Source of the DNA: Cyclina sinensis
Lineage: Eukaryota > Mollusca > Bivalvia > Venerida > Veneridae
NCBI GenBank assembly: GCA_012932295.1
Contig: JAAONU010000006.1
Location: forward strand, 20,290,904-20,354,903
Direction: 5' to 3'
Length of the DNA stretch: 64,000 nt
Position 1 is the stretch's first letter, and every line of letters starts with the position of its first letter. Both the position numbers and the translations under genes were made by a program. Below the pieces are notes generated by a model. That model did not search any database and was not told where the DNA came from. It saw only the letters and a program-made list of their open reading frames with translations. Below, one piece after another: positions 49,832 through 61,808 of the stretch.

Positions 49832-52151
49832 ATGCTTACATCCTTGTAAGTTTATTATCATTCAGAACCATGTACGCAAACAATATAAACTTTAGTACAA
49901 GCAAAAATATATGAATAAATGAATGACTGAATACCTCGGAGGATTGGCGCCATTGTACTGTCTCCATCATATAAGGTGACATAGTCATCATCACAGTTGG
50001 CCTCCCATTCTATGTCCATTTCTCTGGTGGGTGTATAACAGATAAAAACATTAAAGTATACTAATTAAGTAACATAGTCACCAAATGACAGTGCCTCCCA
50101 TTCTATGTCCATTTCTCTGGGGGGTGTATAACAGATAAAAACATTATAGTATACTAATTAAGTAACACAGTCACCAAATGACAGTGCCTCCCATTCTATG
50201 TCCATTTCTCTGGGGGGGTGTATAACAGACAAAAATATTATAGTATACTAATTAAGTAACATATTCACCAAATGACCGTTTTCATTGTCTTAATTTCAAA
50301 ATTCGGGTAGATGAATAGAGACCAGCTTTTCCAGCAAGTTTTAGAAACGTGGGACCAAAATGCCTCGCCGCGGGACCAGATATCGGACTCTACTCTGGCT
50401 GGTTTCACAGATACTTGTGGAATGACCTATGTCTAAAACACGTGCCAAATTTTAGGATGAATTTTATCGTAGTTCAGGTCTTCATCCATCGAGTTAAATA
50501 ACTAATTAACCAATACGGGAAAACATGTACCTAAAAACAACAACGATTTGTCTGTCCAGCGATGCTTTGATTGTAACACGGCATGTCAGGGTGCTGCGGT
50601 ACTTAGATCGTCTGGTAACAGACAGTCTGCCCGCGGGAATAGCCGCCGCTTCCATATCGATAGTCCCCTTACAATCATCCTCCATGTAGACTGAAAGGAA
50701 GAAAATGGCTATGCTTTCTTTTTTTCTCTCTCATTTATTTAATAGTTCGTATATATAATACATACATTCACATTTACATTCAAGTTTATATCATTATATT
50801 GTTATAGCAAAACAAAATATAACATCTACTCTCACATTTATTTACCACCCATTCATTCACACATTCTCAAAAGAAAAAAATATATACACACACTCAACTC
50901 ATTTATTGCATTTTTAGAGAAAAAAATACTGGTAAACAGCATAGAAGTGAGCTAGTTAGTTTTATTAATGTCCTTGTTGTTGTTGTTGTTGTGTCCTTGT
51001 TGTTGTTGTTTTTTGTTTCTTATTTTGGTTTTAACTTCACTTAGTTATTATTTTCTTGTTTTGTTTTTGTGAGAATGTCAGACAGTTTACTCCATTTTTG
51101 TTTATATGATTCGACTTTATCATCTGACAATGCAATTTCTTTCTCAATCTGTAGTCTTGTTAGCAAAAAGTTTTTAAAAATTTGAAAAGTTGGCTTACAG
51201 TTTTGGTATTTCATTTTAAAAATGTGGTATTTCATCAGAATGATGATAAAATTTACTACGTCATATGTTTGTTAAAAAAAAAACCAAAAAAACAAACAAA
51301 CAAACAAACAAACAGAAAAAAACAACAACAAAAAACAACAACAACAACAAAAACAACAAAACACTGTTTATTATAAGAAAATTCAATATTGTTTAGTAGA
51401 AGAAATAAATGTAGCTTTGGCCACAGGTGTTGCATAATAGTACATTCCCAGAATAGATGGTGTAGAGTTCCTACGTAACTGCCACAGAAATCGCATAAAT
51501 TTGAACTACATCGATTATATTTGAATAAGATTTTATTTGTTGTAATAATTCTATGAAGGAACTTATACTGAATTAATGTCACATCTGTATAGTACTTTGT
51601 AATGGTTCATTATATATTTCTTTCCAAATATTTTCTGTATCTATTTCTTTTGCTCATTTTTCTTTCATTTGTGTTATTCTTCTTCGATCTCATCACTATG
51701 CTTTCTTGCGATAAAACATTTTGGATTAAATTTCCTTCGTCCATTCACTCAATATTTCATTGATTTGTTCATTTTTCTTTCAATCTACCGGTTATTCCTT
51801 TACTTGTTCATTTAGTAATCTTTTTTTTCTAATGCGCTTTCTTCTTTACATCAGTCCAATATTGACCAGCAAATCAATTGAACAAAATCGTGTCTCTTGT
51901 AAACATATTATAGTGTATTGGATAGAATCTTCTATTCGAACTACATATATTATTATTCAAACAAAAAACTGGGCATTTCATTTCAAAATGTGATTTGAGA
52001 CCATTCAGTAAACTTGTCATTTTATTTCCTGTATCTTCGTAACGGAATAAAAGAGAAGTGGATACTCACATTTCCTTAGAGACTGAACAGATTCCAAAAG
52101 CAATATTATGAATAGTGAACAATATAAAATCAAGCGGATATATTTTGACAT
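47345..52151 (-). CDS. Single-pass membrane protein with one CUB and one LDL-receptor class A domain, complete, seven exons
   Basis: Exons 52151-52070, 50690-50531, 50023-49935, 49706-49566, 48896-48787, 48042-47932 and 47599-47345 join in consistent phase to 315 aa. Exon 1 is a signal peptide ([19 protein letters not shown]). Exons 2-4 form a CUB domain of about 115 residues: [37 protein letters not shown] and [16 protein letters not shown]. The acidic DDDY and YDGD region fits a Ca-binding CUB. Exon 5 is one LDLa module ([24 protein letters not shown]). Exon 6 is the TM helix ([20 protein letters not shown]) with a basic KKRKQK stop. Exon 7 is an 84-residue tail with Tyr in ENIAYEEDH and MSRDYRE. 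The order resembles neuropilin/tolloid-like (NETO) proteins but with one CUB instead of two. Partner unknown. Confidence 0.9.
48510..48737 (-). repeat. tRNA-derived SINE-like element in CUB-LDLa intron 5
   Basis: On the minus strand CTCCGTGGCCTAGTGGTTAA starts the unit and contains a Pol III A box (TGGCCTAGTGG). A degraded B-box-like GGTCGAAGGAGTCCC follows about 34 nt later. The remainder (..GCGGCCGGTTGGTGAGCCGC..) is SINE body. Not a functional tRNA: anticodon arm and T-arm do not fold properly. Confidence 0.55.
49799..49829. repeat. (AG)n microsatellite
   Basis: About 15 AG units in CUB-LDLa intron 3. Confidence 0.95.
50001..50275 (-). repeat. 93-bp tandem triplication that copies the 5' end and acceptor of CUB exon 3
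   Basis: CCTCCCATTCTATGTCCATT begins at 50001, 50094 and 50187. The first copy is the real exon 3 start. The other two carry the same acceptor (CCCCCAG|AGAAATGG on the minus strand) and the MDIEWEA codons, then run into an in-frame stop without a donor. They lie upstream of the true acceptor in the transcript. Confidence 0.9.
50930..51012. repeat. (TTG)n microsatellite
   Basis: TTGTTGTTGTTGTTG twice, separated by TGTCC, at about 50972-51012, near the 3' end of the LINE fragment. Confidence 0.75.
51000..51660 (-). mobile_element. 3' fragment of an L1/Tx1-like LINE (zf-RVT region)
   Basis: Minus-strand translation [20 protein letters not shown] then [18 protein letters not shown] matches the zinc-binding C-terminal region (Cys-x2-Cys..His-x-x-x-His/Cys) of Tx1/L1-like LINE ORF2. 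A stretch of (GTTT)n/(GTT)n at 51285-51360 interrupts it, then [20 protein letters not shown] resembles the very end of such ORFs. The clade differs from the CR1/jockey copy at 26 kb. It lies in CUB-LDLa intron 1. Confidence 0.7.
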
Positions 52152-52620
52152 TTTGCTTTATTTGTATGTGCAAAGATGGTAAAATGTTTTGAAAGTAAAG
52201 ATTTCTGGCATATAGATGGGGTTTCTGTTGTCCTGCAAACGTGAACGTTAAACCATTTATATGTCAAGCCTCTGACAGGGGTCTTTAGTCAAACAAGATA
52301 GAGTGCACTTAATCCATTAGGCCTCAATGGATTGTCCATTTACTACCGCTATTGTGTAGGTACTTATTTACCTGTCTATTAAAGTAACTATAAGGTGAAT
52401 ATGTTTTTTCATACGTCTTTTTCGTTTTTGTACTTTTTTTCTTAAAACCATACGTCTTCTTGAATAATGATATAAACAATAAAAGAAGAGCTGTACTAAC
52501 TAACTGGACCTTTTCATTAGTCATTCAGCAGATCAAAAACTCAGTTGCATAAATTAAGTGGGATACTTTATATACAAAATATTGAACCCTAAATTACTAT
52601 AAAATGATCTATCCCTTAGT
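52152..52620. other. Upstream flank of the CUB-LDLa gene, nothing recognised
   Basis: No TATA box or other promoter element stands out within 100 bp of the ATG. Confidence 0.45.
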
Positions 52621-52679
52621 ATACTGGTATAACGGCAATTTTACAGCAGCTTTAGAAGAGGTACACAACTGAGATATGT

Positions 52680-55600
52680 AACAGGTAAGTATAGTTCGTG
52701 AGACATGACACAGGTTTGTATAGTTTCTGAGACAAGCAAGAGGTTTATATAGTTCCTGTAAGATGTAACATATTTGTGTAATCATATAGACATGTAACAG
52801 GTTTGCATATTTTCTTAGGCATGTAACAGATGTGTTAATTTCCTGGGACATGTAACATGTTTGTATAGTTCCTGAGACATGTAACAGGTTTGTTTTGTTC
52901 CTGATACATGTAAAAGTCTGTACATGTGTAAAGTTCCTGAGACATGTAACGGGTTTTTATAGTTCCTGAGACCTGTAACAGGTTAAACCTGTTACAGGTC
53001 TCAGGAACAAACCGTTTGTTTAGTTCCTGAGACATATTAACGTATGTACATGTGTATAGTTCGTGAGACATGTTACAGGTTTGTATGGTTCGTGAGACAT
53101 GTAACAGGTTTTTAAAGTTCTTGAGACATTAAATACGTTTGTATAGTTTCTGAGAGACGACACAGGTTTGTTAAGTTCCTTAGATATATAACTGGTTTGT
53201 ATAGCCTGAGACTTGTTACATGTTTGTACAAATCGTGAGAGGTTTGAACAGTTCATGAGCAATGTAACCGATAAAGTGAACGAGGCATGTATAAGATTTG
53301 TATAGTTCCTGTACAATGTAACAGGTTTGTATAGTTCCTGTAAATGCAACAGGTTTGTACAATGCCTGTTCAATGTAACCGATTTGTATAGTTCCTGTAA
53401 TATGCAACAGGTTTGTATAGGTCCTGTAAGATGTAACAAGTTTGTATAGTTCTTGTAAGATATAGCAGGCTAGTAAAGGTCCTGTAAGATGTTACAGATT
53501 TGTATAGTTCCTGTAAGTTGTGAAGGTTTGTAAAGTTTCTGCAAAATGTGACAGGTTTGTACTGTTCCTGCAAGATGTAACATACTTGTAAAGTTCCAGT
53601 AAGATGCAACAGGCTTTTATAGTTCCTTTAAGATGTAACAAATTTGTATAGTTCCTGTAAGATGCAACAGGCTTATATAGGTCCTGTAAGATGTAACAAG
53701 TTTGTATAGTTCTTGTAAGATATAGCAGGCTAGAAAAGGTCCTATAAGATGTTACAGATTTGTATAGTTCCTGTAAGTTGTGACAGGTTTGTAAAGTTTC
53801 TGCAAAATGTGACAGGTTTGTACTGTTCCTGTAAGATGTAACATACTTGTAGAGTTCCAGTAAGATGCAACAGGGTTGTGTAGTTCCTTTAAGAGGCAAC
53901 AAGCTTGTACAGTTCCTGTAAGATGCAACAGGCTTATATCGTTCCTGTAAGATGCAGGCTTGTACTGTTCCTGTAAGATGTAACACGGTTGTATAGTTCT
54001 TGTAAGATGTAGCAGGCTTGTATAGTTCCTGTGAGATGTAACAGGTTTGTACTGTTCCTGTAAGATGTAACAGACTTGTATAGTTCCTGTAAAATGCAAC
54101 AGGCTGGTAAAGTTCCTTTAATATGTAACGGGCTTGTACAGTTCCTGTAAGATGGAACAGCTTTTATAATTCCTGTAAGATGCAACAGGCTTGTATTGTT
54201 CCTGTACGATGTAAAAGGCTTGTACTGTTCCTGTAAGATGTAACAGGATTATATAGTTCTTGTAACATGTAATAGGCTTGTATAAATCCTGTAAGATGTA
54301 ACAGGTTTTTACTGTTCCTGTAAGATGTAAAAGGCATGTATAAGTCCCTTTAAGATGCAACAGGCTCGTATAGTTACTGTCAGATGCAACAGGGTTGTGT
54401 AGTTCCTGTAAGATGTAGCAAGCTTTCATAGTTCCTTATAGATGCACCAGGGTTGTTTAGTTACTGTAAGATGCAACAGATTTTTATAGTTCCTGTAAGA
54501 TGTAACAGGCTTTTATAGTTCCTTAAAGATGTAACAAGGTTGTTTAGTTCCTGTAAGATGCAACAGGCTTATATAATTCCTGTAAGATGTGACAGGCTTA
54601 CAGGCTTTTAAAGTTCCTGTAAGATGTAAAAGGCTTGTACATTTCCTGTAAGATGAACAGGATTTTATAGTTCTTGTAAGATGCAACAGGGTTGTACAGT
54701 TCCTGTAAGATGTAACAGGCTTGTACAGTTCCTGCAAGATGCAACAGGATTTTATAGTTCTTGTAAGATGTAACAGGCTTGTACAGTTCCTGTAAGATGC
54801 AACAGGATTTTATAGTTCTTGTAAGATGCAACAGGGTTGTACAGTTCATGTAAGATGTAACAGACTTGTATAGTTCCTGTAACATGCAACAGGGTTGTTT
54901 AGTTCCGGTAAGATGCAACAGGCTTGTATAGTTCTTGTAAGATGCAACAGGCTAGTTTAATTCCTGTAAGATGTAATAGGCTTACAGGCTTTTATAGTTC
55001 CTGTAAGATGCAACAGGTTTGTACTGTTCCTGTTAGATGTAACAGATTTGTATAAATCATGTAAGATGTAATAGGCTTGAATTAATCCTGTAAGATGTAA
55101 CATGTTTGTGCTGTTCCTTACAGATGAAAAAGGCATGTATAAGTCCTTTTAAGATGCAACAGGCTCGTATAGTTACTGTAAGATGCAACAGGGCTGTGTT
55201 GTTCCTGTAAGATATAGCAAGCTTTCATAGTTCCTTTAAGATGCAACAGGGTTGTTTAGTTACTGTAAGATGAAACAGGGTTTTATAGTTCCTTAAAGAT
55301 GTAACAAGTTTGTATAGTTCCTGTAAGATGTAACAGGGTTTTATAGTTCCTTAAAGATGTAACAAGTTTGTATAGTTCCTGTAAGATGCAACAGGCTTAT
55401 ATAATTCCTGTAAGATGTGAAAGGCTTACAGGCTTTTATAGTTCCTGTAAGATGTAACAGGCTTGTACAGTTCCTGTAAGATGCAACAGGATTTTATAGT
55501 TCTTGTAAGATGCAACAGGGTTGTACAGTTCCTGTAAGATGTAACAGGCTTATACAGTTCCTGTAAGATGCAACAGGGTTTTATAGTTCCTGTAAGATGT

Positions 55601-55815
55601 AACAGGCTTATATAGTTCCTGTAAGTTGTGACAGGGTTGTATAAGTCCTGTAAGATTTAAGAGGGTTGTGTAGTTCTTGTTAGATGTAACAGGCTTGTAT
55701 AGTTCCTGTAAGATTCAACAGGTTTGTACTATTCCTGTAAGATGTAACAGGGTCGTATAGTTTCTGTAAGATGCAACAGGGTTGTACAGTTCCTGTAAGA
55801 TGTAACAGGTTTGTA
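52680..55815. repeat. 29-bp minisatellite, ~105 copies
   Basis: The unit is like ATGTAACAGGCTTGTATAGT followed by TCCTGTAAG. The left 600 bp uses a GAGACATGTAACAGG variant, the rest a TAAGATGCAACAGG variant. Divergence is 10-20 percent by eye. Many short open frames across it (Thr/Leu/Tyr/Cys-rich) are by-products of the repeat. Confidence 0.95.
52962..53008. repeat. Perfect 23-bp hairpin inside the 29-bp array
   Basis: GTTCCTGAGACCTGTAACAG plus GTT, one spacer A (52985), then the exact inverse AACCTGTTACAGGTCTCAGG plus AAC. One repeat unit is therefore inverted relative to its neighbours. Confidence 0.95.
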
Positions 55816-57065
55816 CAGCCACAAACTGAAATGTAAGTGGTTTATGTAGTTGTGGAGACATAGAACAGGTTTGTACAGCCAAAAAGAGAAATGTAAGTGG
55901 TATATGTAGTTCAGAAGACATATAACAGGTTTATATAGTCACTTAGACAAATGTAAGTTGTCACTAAGAGAAATGTTAGTGGTTTATATAGTTCGGGAGA
56001 CATGTAACAGGTTTGTACATTCACAAAGAGAAATGTAAGTGGTTTAAGTAGTTCAGAAAACATGTTACAGGTTTGTACAGTCATTAAGAGAAATGTAAGT
56101 GGTTTATGTAGTTCAGGAGACATGTAACAGGTTTGTACAGTCACTAAGAGAAATGTAAGTGGTTTATGTAGTTCAGGAGACATACAACAGGTTTGTACAG
56201 TAACTAGTCACTAAAAGACAGGTAAGGGGTTCATATAGTTCAGGAGATATTTAACAGGTTTGTACAGTCACTAGTCACTAAGAGAAATGTAAGTGGTTTA
56301 TGTAGTTCAGGAGACAAATAACAGGTTTGTACAGTCACTAGTCACTAAGAGAAATGCAAGTGTTTTATGTAGTTCAGGAGACAAATAACAGGTTTGTACA
56401 GTCACAAAGAGAAATGCAAGTGGTTTATATAGTTCAGGAGACATATGACAGGTTTGTACAGGCACTAGCCACTAAAAGAAATGTAAGTGGTTTATGTAGT
56501 TCAGGAGACATATTACAGCTTTGTACAGTCACTAAGAGAAATGTAAGTGGTTTATGTAGTTCAGGAGACATATAACAGGTTTGTACAGTCACTAAGAGAC
56601 ATGTAAGTGGTTCATGTAGTTCAGGAGACATATAACAGGTTTGTACGGTCACTAAGAGAAATGTCAGTGGTTTATGTAGGTCAGGAGACATACAACAGGT
56701 TTGTACAGTCACTAAGAGAAATGCAAGTGGTTTATGTAGTTCAGGAGACATATAACAGGTTTGTACAGTCACTAAGAGAAATGTAAGTGGTTTATGTAGT
56801 TCAGGAGACATATAACAGGTTTGTACAGTCACTAAGAGAAATGTAAGTGGTTTATGTAGTTCAGGAGACATATAAAAGGTTTGTACAGTCACTAAGAGAA
56901 ATGTAAGTGGTTTATGTAATTCAGGAGACATCTAACAGGTTTGTACAGTCACTAAGAGAAATGCAAGTGGTTTATGTAGTTCAGGAGACATATAACAGGT
57001 TTGTACAGTCACTAGTCACTAAGAGAAATGTAAGTGGTTCATGTAGTTCAGGAGACTATAACAGA
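55816..57065. repeat. 60-bp minisatellite, ~20 copies
   Basis: The unit contains GTAAGTGGTTTATGTAGTTC, AGGAGACATATAACAGGTTT and GTACAGTCACTAAGAGAAAT. From about 56520 to 57000 neighbouring units are almost identical; the left part is more varied, with 69-bp units carrying an extra CACTAGT. The unit appears to be two 29-30-mers fused, sharing AACAGGTTTGTA with the adjacent array. Confidence 0.95.
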
Positions 57066-57608
57066 TTTGTTTAGTTTCTATAAGACGTTACAATCACCAA
57101 CACGTGTAACCAGGTTTGTGTAGCTTATGAGACATATATCAGGTTTGTATAGCTCCTGTAAGATGTTACAGGTTTGTATGGTTCATAAAGCATAAAACAG
57201 GTATAAATTGTTCCCGAGAATTGTTAAAATTTGTCTAGTGTCTGAGTCATGTAACAAGTTTATATTATTCCTTAGAAATGTTTAGTTTTTGTTCTTTTAT
57301 AGGTTCCTATACTACTCAAGACTCAGCAGGCATGAGTTTGAATCCCACTTAAAGGTGATCTTTATTCTGACTTGTCTTCTTGTTACTGACATATGGTCGG
57401 TAAGCCTGTTTACTGGTATACATCTATCTGTATACTTCACCAGTCTTAATTCACTTAGACTCATTTTCTGTATGTATACTGTTTCATCAATATAATTAGA
57501 ATATAACATAGTCTTCTGCAAATCAATAATATTACACATGCAAAATTTTTTAAGGTCAATTTGAAAAGATCCGAATTTTTAAATATATATATTTGAACAA
57601 GTAAATTT
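57066..57608. other. Degenerate array edge then plain intergenic DNA
   Basis: Worn copies of the 29-bp unit continue to about 57260; nothing recognised after that. Confidence 0.6.
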
Positions 57609-58780
57609 GTGAGCTAATGCTCACTAGTGATACCCCCGCTATCAGAAATTTGACTTTCATAATGTAATTTGCATTTGTCATATGTATAAAGAGTGTCAAA
57701 TTTTTCCGAGTATTTACCTGAACTTAATACAACTTCATCCAAGGCACAGCTAGATGGATATGAAAATGGTCAGAATAATGAACAGGTATTACATCTGTGA
57801 TTTCTGATTCATTGAAGTCTTTATTCACAAAAACACGATCAAGTGAACCTCCTTTCCTGTGTGTTGGTAACTTCTAAGTATTCGGTAAACAGGAAGTAGA
57901 TGAGCAAGGAGCATATAATCGCTTTATACCATATGAGAATATAGGATAAATCAATATGCAAAATATCAGGCTGCTGCATCTTATAGTTGCTGAGAAAACT
58001 GTGACGGAAATTGTGAATGTATGTCAACTATGTGTAAAAATCTAAGTATTCGGTAAACAGGAAGTAGATGAGCAAGGAGCATAAAATCGCTTTACACCAT
58101 ATGGGACTATAAGATAAAGCAATATGCAAAATATCAGGCTGCTGCATCTTATAGTTGCTGAGAAAACTGTGACGGAAATTGTGAATGTATGTCAACTATG
58201 TGTAAAAAAAATAAGTATTGGGTAAACAGGAAGTAGATGAGCAAGGAGCATAAAATCGCTTTACACCACATGGGACTATAGGATAAAGCAATATGCAAAA
58301 TATCAGGCTGCTGCATCTTATAGTTGCTGAGAAAACTGTGACGGAAATTGTGAATGTATGTCAACTATGTGTAAAAATCTAAGTATTCGGTAAACAGGAA
58401 GTAGATGAGCAAGGAGCATAAAATCGCTTTACACCATATGGGACTATAGGATAAAGCAATATGCAAAATATCAGGTGGCTGCATGCTCTAGTTGCTTAGA
58501 AAACTGCGACGAAAATAAAGATGTCGTTTGGTTGATGTAATGCACCTATATAGTGAGAAAATCTAAAAATACTCGGTAAACAGGAAGTAGATGAGCAAGG
58601 AGCATAAAATCGCTTTACACCATATGGGACTATAGGGTATAGCAATATGTGAAATATCAGGCTTCTGCATTTTATAGTTGCTGAGAAAACTGCAACGGAA
58701 ATTTGTTACGGACGGACGGACGGACACACGGACAAGGGTAAAACAGTATACCCCCCACTTCTTCGAAGCGGGGGTATAAT
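57609..58780 (+). mobile_element. Hairpin-ended repeat, ATACCCCCGCT type, with ~170-bp tandem units
   Basis: The left end is a GTGAGC-TAAT-GCTCAC hairpin followed by ATACCCCCGCT (57630). The interior has five ~170-bp units starting AGTATTCGGTAAACAGGAAG (about 57875, 58045, 58213, 58382, 58568). The right end is ACGGACGGACGGACGGACAC, then a hairpin ATACCCCCCACTTC/GAAGCGGGGGTAT ending at 58777. AGCGGGGGTAT is the exact inverse of the left ATACCCCCGCT. No ORF. Confidence 0.75.
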
Positions 58781-60350
58781 AAAAGAGTTACTAAATACTG
58801 TAAAGTGAAACAACAACAACAAAACAGGTGATTATTGATAATATTAAGAAATGCACACACACAAATAAACAAAAACACATAATGTAAGCACATTCTATTT
58901 TTTTTATTTTCTATTCAACATACTATACATACATGTATAAATTATGATCAGTACCCCAAAACAAAGTTACAATGTTAATAATGAAACAAAAAAAATCAGA
59001 GCTAAAAATGAAACAAATGACTAAGTTTAGTTCACTTTACCTGACTTAGAAATACATAGCATTTCCCAGTTCTGAGACATTCTAACAAGTATCTTATAAC
59101 CTTCATCCTACTAAATGGAATCTCCTCTATTCAATTTGGACAAACCAACTTATTCTCTGTAGGGGTGTTCATTAAAAACACGAGCAATACTTTTAAGTTT
59201 TTGTTTGTATGTTTGTTTTTATTGGAGTTTAATACCTGTTTCATCTTCATTTCGGTCTTATCCCGGCAGTCAGTCATATTCAGGCCGTCAGTCTACCTAA
59301 CAAGTGTTCCTGGGTATTTAACCAGTTTACTTACCCATTTCTCTGCAAGTGACTGAATGCTTCCTCACTTGAATTAGAGGGGCAAATGCCCTTTAGATGC
59401 ATTGTCCAAGATCAATTATCATAGAGATTCACAATCCAATGCTTTACATCAATACAGATTGTGGTCAGACTGCATGGATGAGTGTTATCTTCACTAGTGG
59501 CAGAGGCTAAAACACTTGCAAGTAGCAGGGTAAAGGTTAAAACAATGCTTCATTATATATAGCACAATGTCTGACATTAACTGAATGTCTGTGTCAGAAA
59601 TGAAAGACAGCAAATGAATAATCTGTATACAAAGTACCAAGACTTATAATTATGATCTGTGAGTTTATATAATTTCTGCAACAGATATTGTAAAATGAAA
59701 CACAAAACACAGAGAGAACAGACAGACACACACTATCAGATATATTTCTTGCAGAGGTTAGCTTATCATTACACACATAACCTCCACACAGAGTAACTAG
59801 CCTTATCATATCAGTAAACACTGACTACACAAGTGGTTACCGACTACTTTCAATTGGCTGAAAAAGCGTGAATGTATTTTTCGAATATTTTATTTTTTGT
59901 TTCTGTTTGAAGGCTTTTACATCATACTCATTTATTTTCACTATAATGTTACTGTAAATGCTTTGATCAATAGAAAATAATTATGTCAAGTCATAAAATA
60001 TTTCATTACAATATGATCACATGGCTTTGTTCATGGTCACATAAACTGTAAGTCAGTAGTTTTTTTTCAGTAGCACAGTATGATGTAACCTTTGTGCACA
60101 GCTGGTACACACATTGCAGTAATCACTACTTCTTTAACTTCAGTTTATAAAGCTCCATATAAATGGAAAATAATTAATCCATCAATTTATTCTAATTGCT
60201 TTTCATGTATAAAAAGTCTTGGTGGCAACTGTTTTTGTCTTATACTTAAGCCAGTACACAATAAATGAACTATAGTTTCAACAAACACTGAAAAACTTGT
60301 CTGTTGCATTATTTTACCAACACATATATTTTTTATGACATTATAAATAA
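58781..60350. other. Intergenic, no gene recognised
   Basis: A stretch at about 59215-59450 (TTCGGTCTTATCCCGGCAGT..AGTGACTGAATGCTTCCTCA) reads like an old dispersed repeat but has no second copy in the window. Confidence 0.4.
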
Positions 60351-60354
60351 GTTT

Positions 60355-61200
60355 TTTTTGTACATATATGACATCAGAAACTAGTGTCCGTGTTCATATA
60401 TGACATTTTAAATGAGTGTCTGTGTTCATATATGACATCAGAAATCAGCATCTGTGTTTAATTGTGACATTAGAAATCAGTGTTTTTGTCCATATATGAC
60501 ATTTTAAATGAGTGTCTGTGTTCATACATGACATCAGAAATCAGCATCTGTGTTCAAATATGACAGTAGAAGTCAGTGTTTGTGTCCATATATGACATCA
60601 GAAATCAGTGTCTGTGTTCATATAGGACATCAGAAATCAGCATCTATGTTCAAAAATGACATTAGGAGTCACTGTCTGTGTTCATATATGACATCAGAAA
60701 TCAGTGTCTGTGATCATATATGACATCAGAAATCAGTGTCTGTGATAATTTATCACATTAGAAGTCAGTGTCAGTGTTCAAATATGACATTAGAAGTCAC
60801 TGTTTGTGTTCATATATGACATCAGAAATCTGTGTCTGTGATCATATATGACATTAGAAATCAGTGTCTGTGATCATATATGACATCAGAAATCGGTGTC
60901 TGTGATAATATATCACATTAGAAGTCACTGTTTGTGTTCAAATATGACATTAGAAGTCACTATTTGTGTTCATATATGACATCAGAAATCTGTGTCTGTG
61001 ATCATATATGACATCAGAAATCGGTGTCTGTGTTAATATATGACATCAGAAATCAGTGTCTGTGATCATATATCACATCAGAAATCAGTGTCTGTGATCA
61101 TATATGTCATAAGAAATCAGTGTCTGTGATCATATATCACATCAGAAATCAGTGTCTGTGTTCATATATGACATTTTAAATGCATGTCTGTGTTCATTAT
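60355..61200. repeat. 32-bp minisatellite, ~26 copies
   Basis: The unit is GTGTTCATATATGACATCAG followed by AAATCAGTGTCT, with GTGATCATATATCACATC variants that make short palindromes. Confidence 0.92.
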
Positions 61201-61808
61201 AATGTAAAGATGATGAACAAAATGTAATGATTTGCCTCTGTTCATCTTCCAACATTACTCTTTATATGATTCTGTTTATAGCTACAATTACATTGCAGTG
61301 TTCTACACAGTTATTAAGATTAAATTAAGATTAAAACATCATACTGTATAGAAAATGATCACATTGTTAAATCATCAATAAACTCAAGTTAAACATAGTA
61401 ATAACCAATTTAAGTCATCCTATCATGAAAATGTTACAATTAACGTCAAATTATAATGTAAACATGCAATAGCTATGCAATGTTCAGTTACAAAAAATCT
61501 TATTTTTCTTTCATACTTAGTATCAAGCCTGTTTATCATTATGTACCAATTGTCATATGGCAGCGTTTATCACCTTTGCACTTAGTCAATATGTACAATT
61601 TATCTTCATGTAATACAAATAACTGTGAAGTTTTAACATTATGTTTTTACTTTTATGCAAACAAAAGGTTTATCATCACTATAAGGTTAATCATCATTAT
61701 GCATTTTTTATCATAACACAGAGTACATATCACTGAACTGCAGAAATGTAATTTTCATCATCACAAATCAATGTTTATCATCATGTAGTGTTTATCATCC
61801 TGTAATGT
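61201..61808. other. Probable 3' flank / 3' UTR of MVB12, nothing else recognised
   Basis: AT-rich with many TTATCAT motifs. No exon supported. Confidence 0.4.

Noticed and set aside
52609..56931. Many 70-165-aa minus-strand frames rich in Leu, Thr, Tyr and Cys
   Set aside because: They are read-outs of the 29-bp and 60-bp minisatellites, overlap in several frames and have no splice or start context.
52680..57065. Possible CRISPR array (regular repeats)
   Set aside because: Units are contiguous with no unique spacers, in a eukaryotic intron-rich context and without cas genes.
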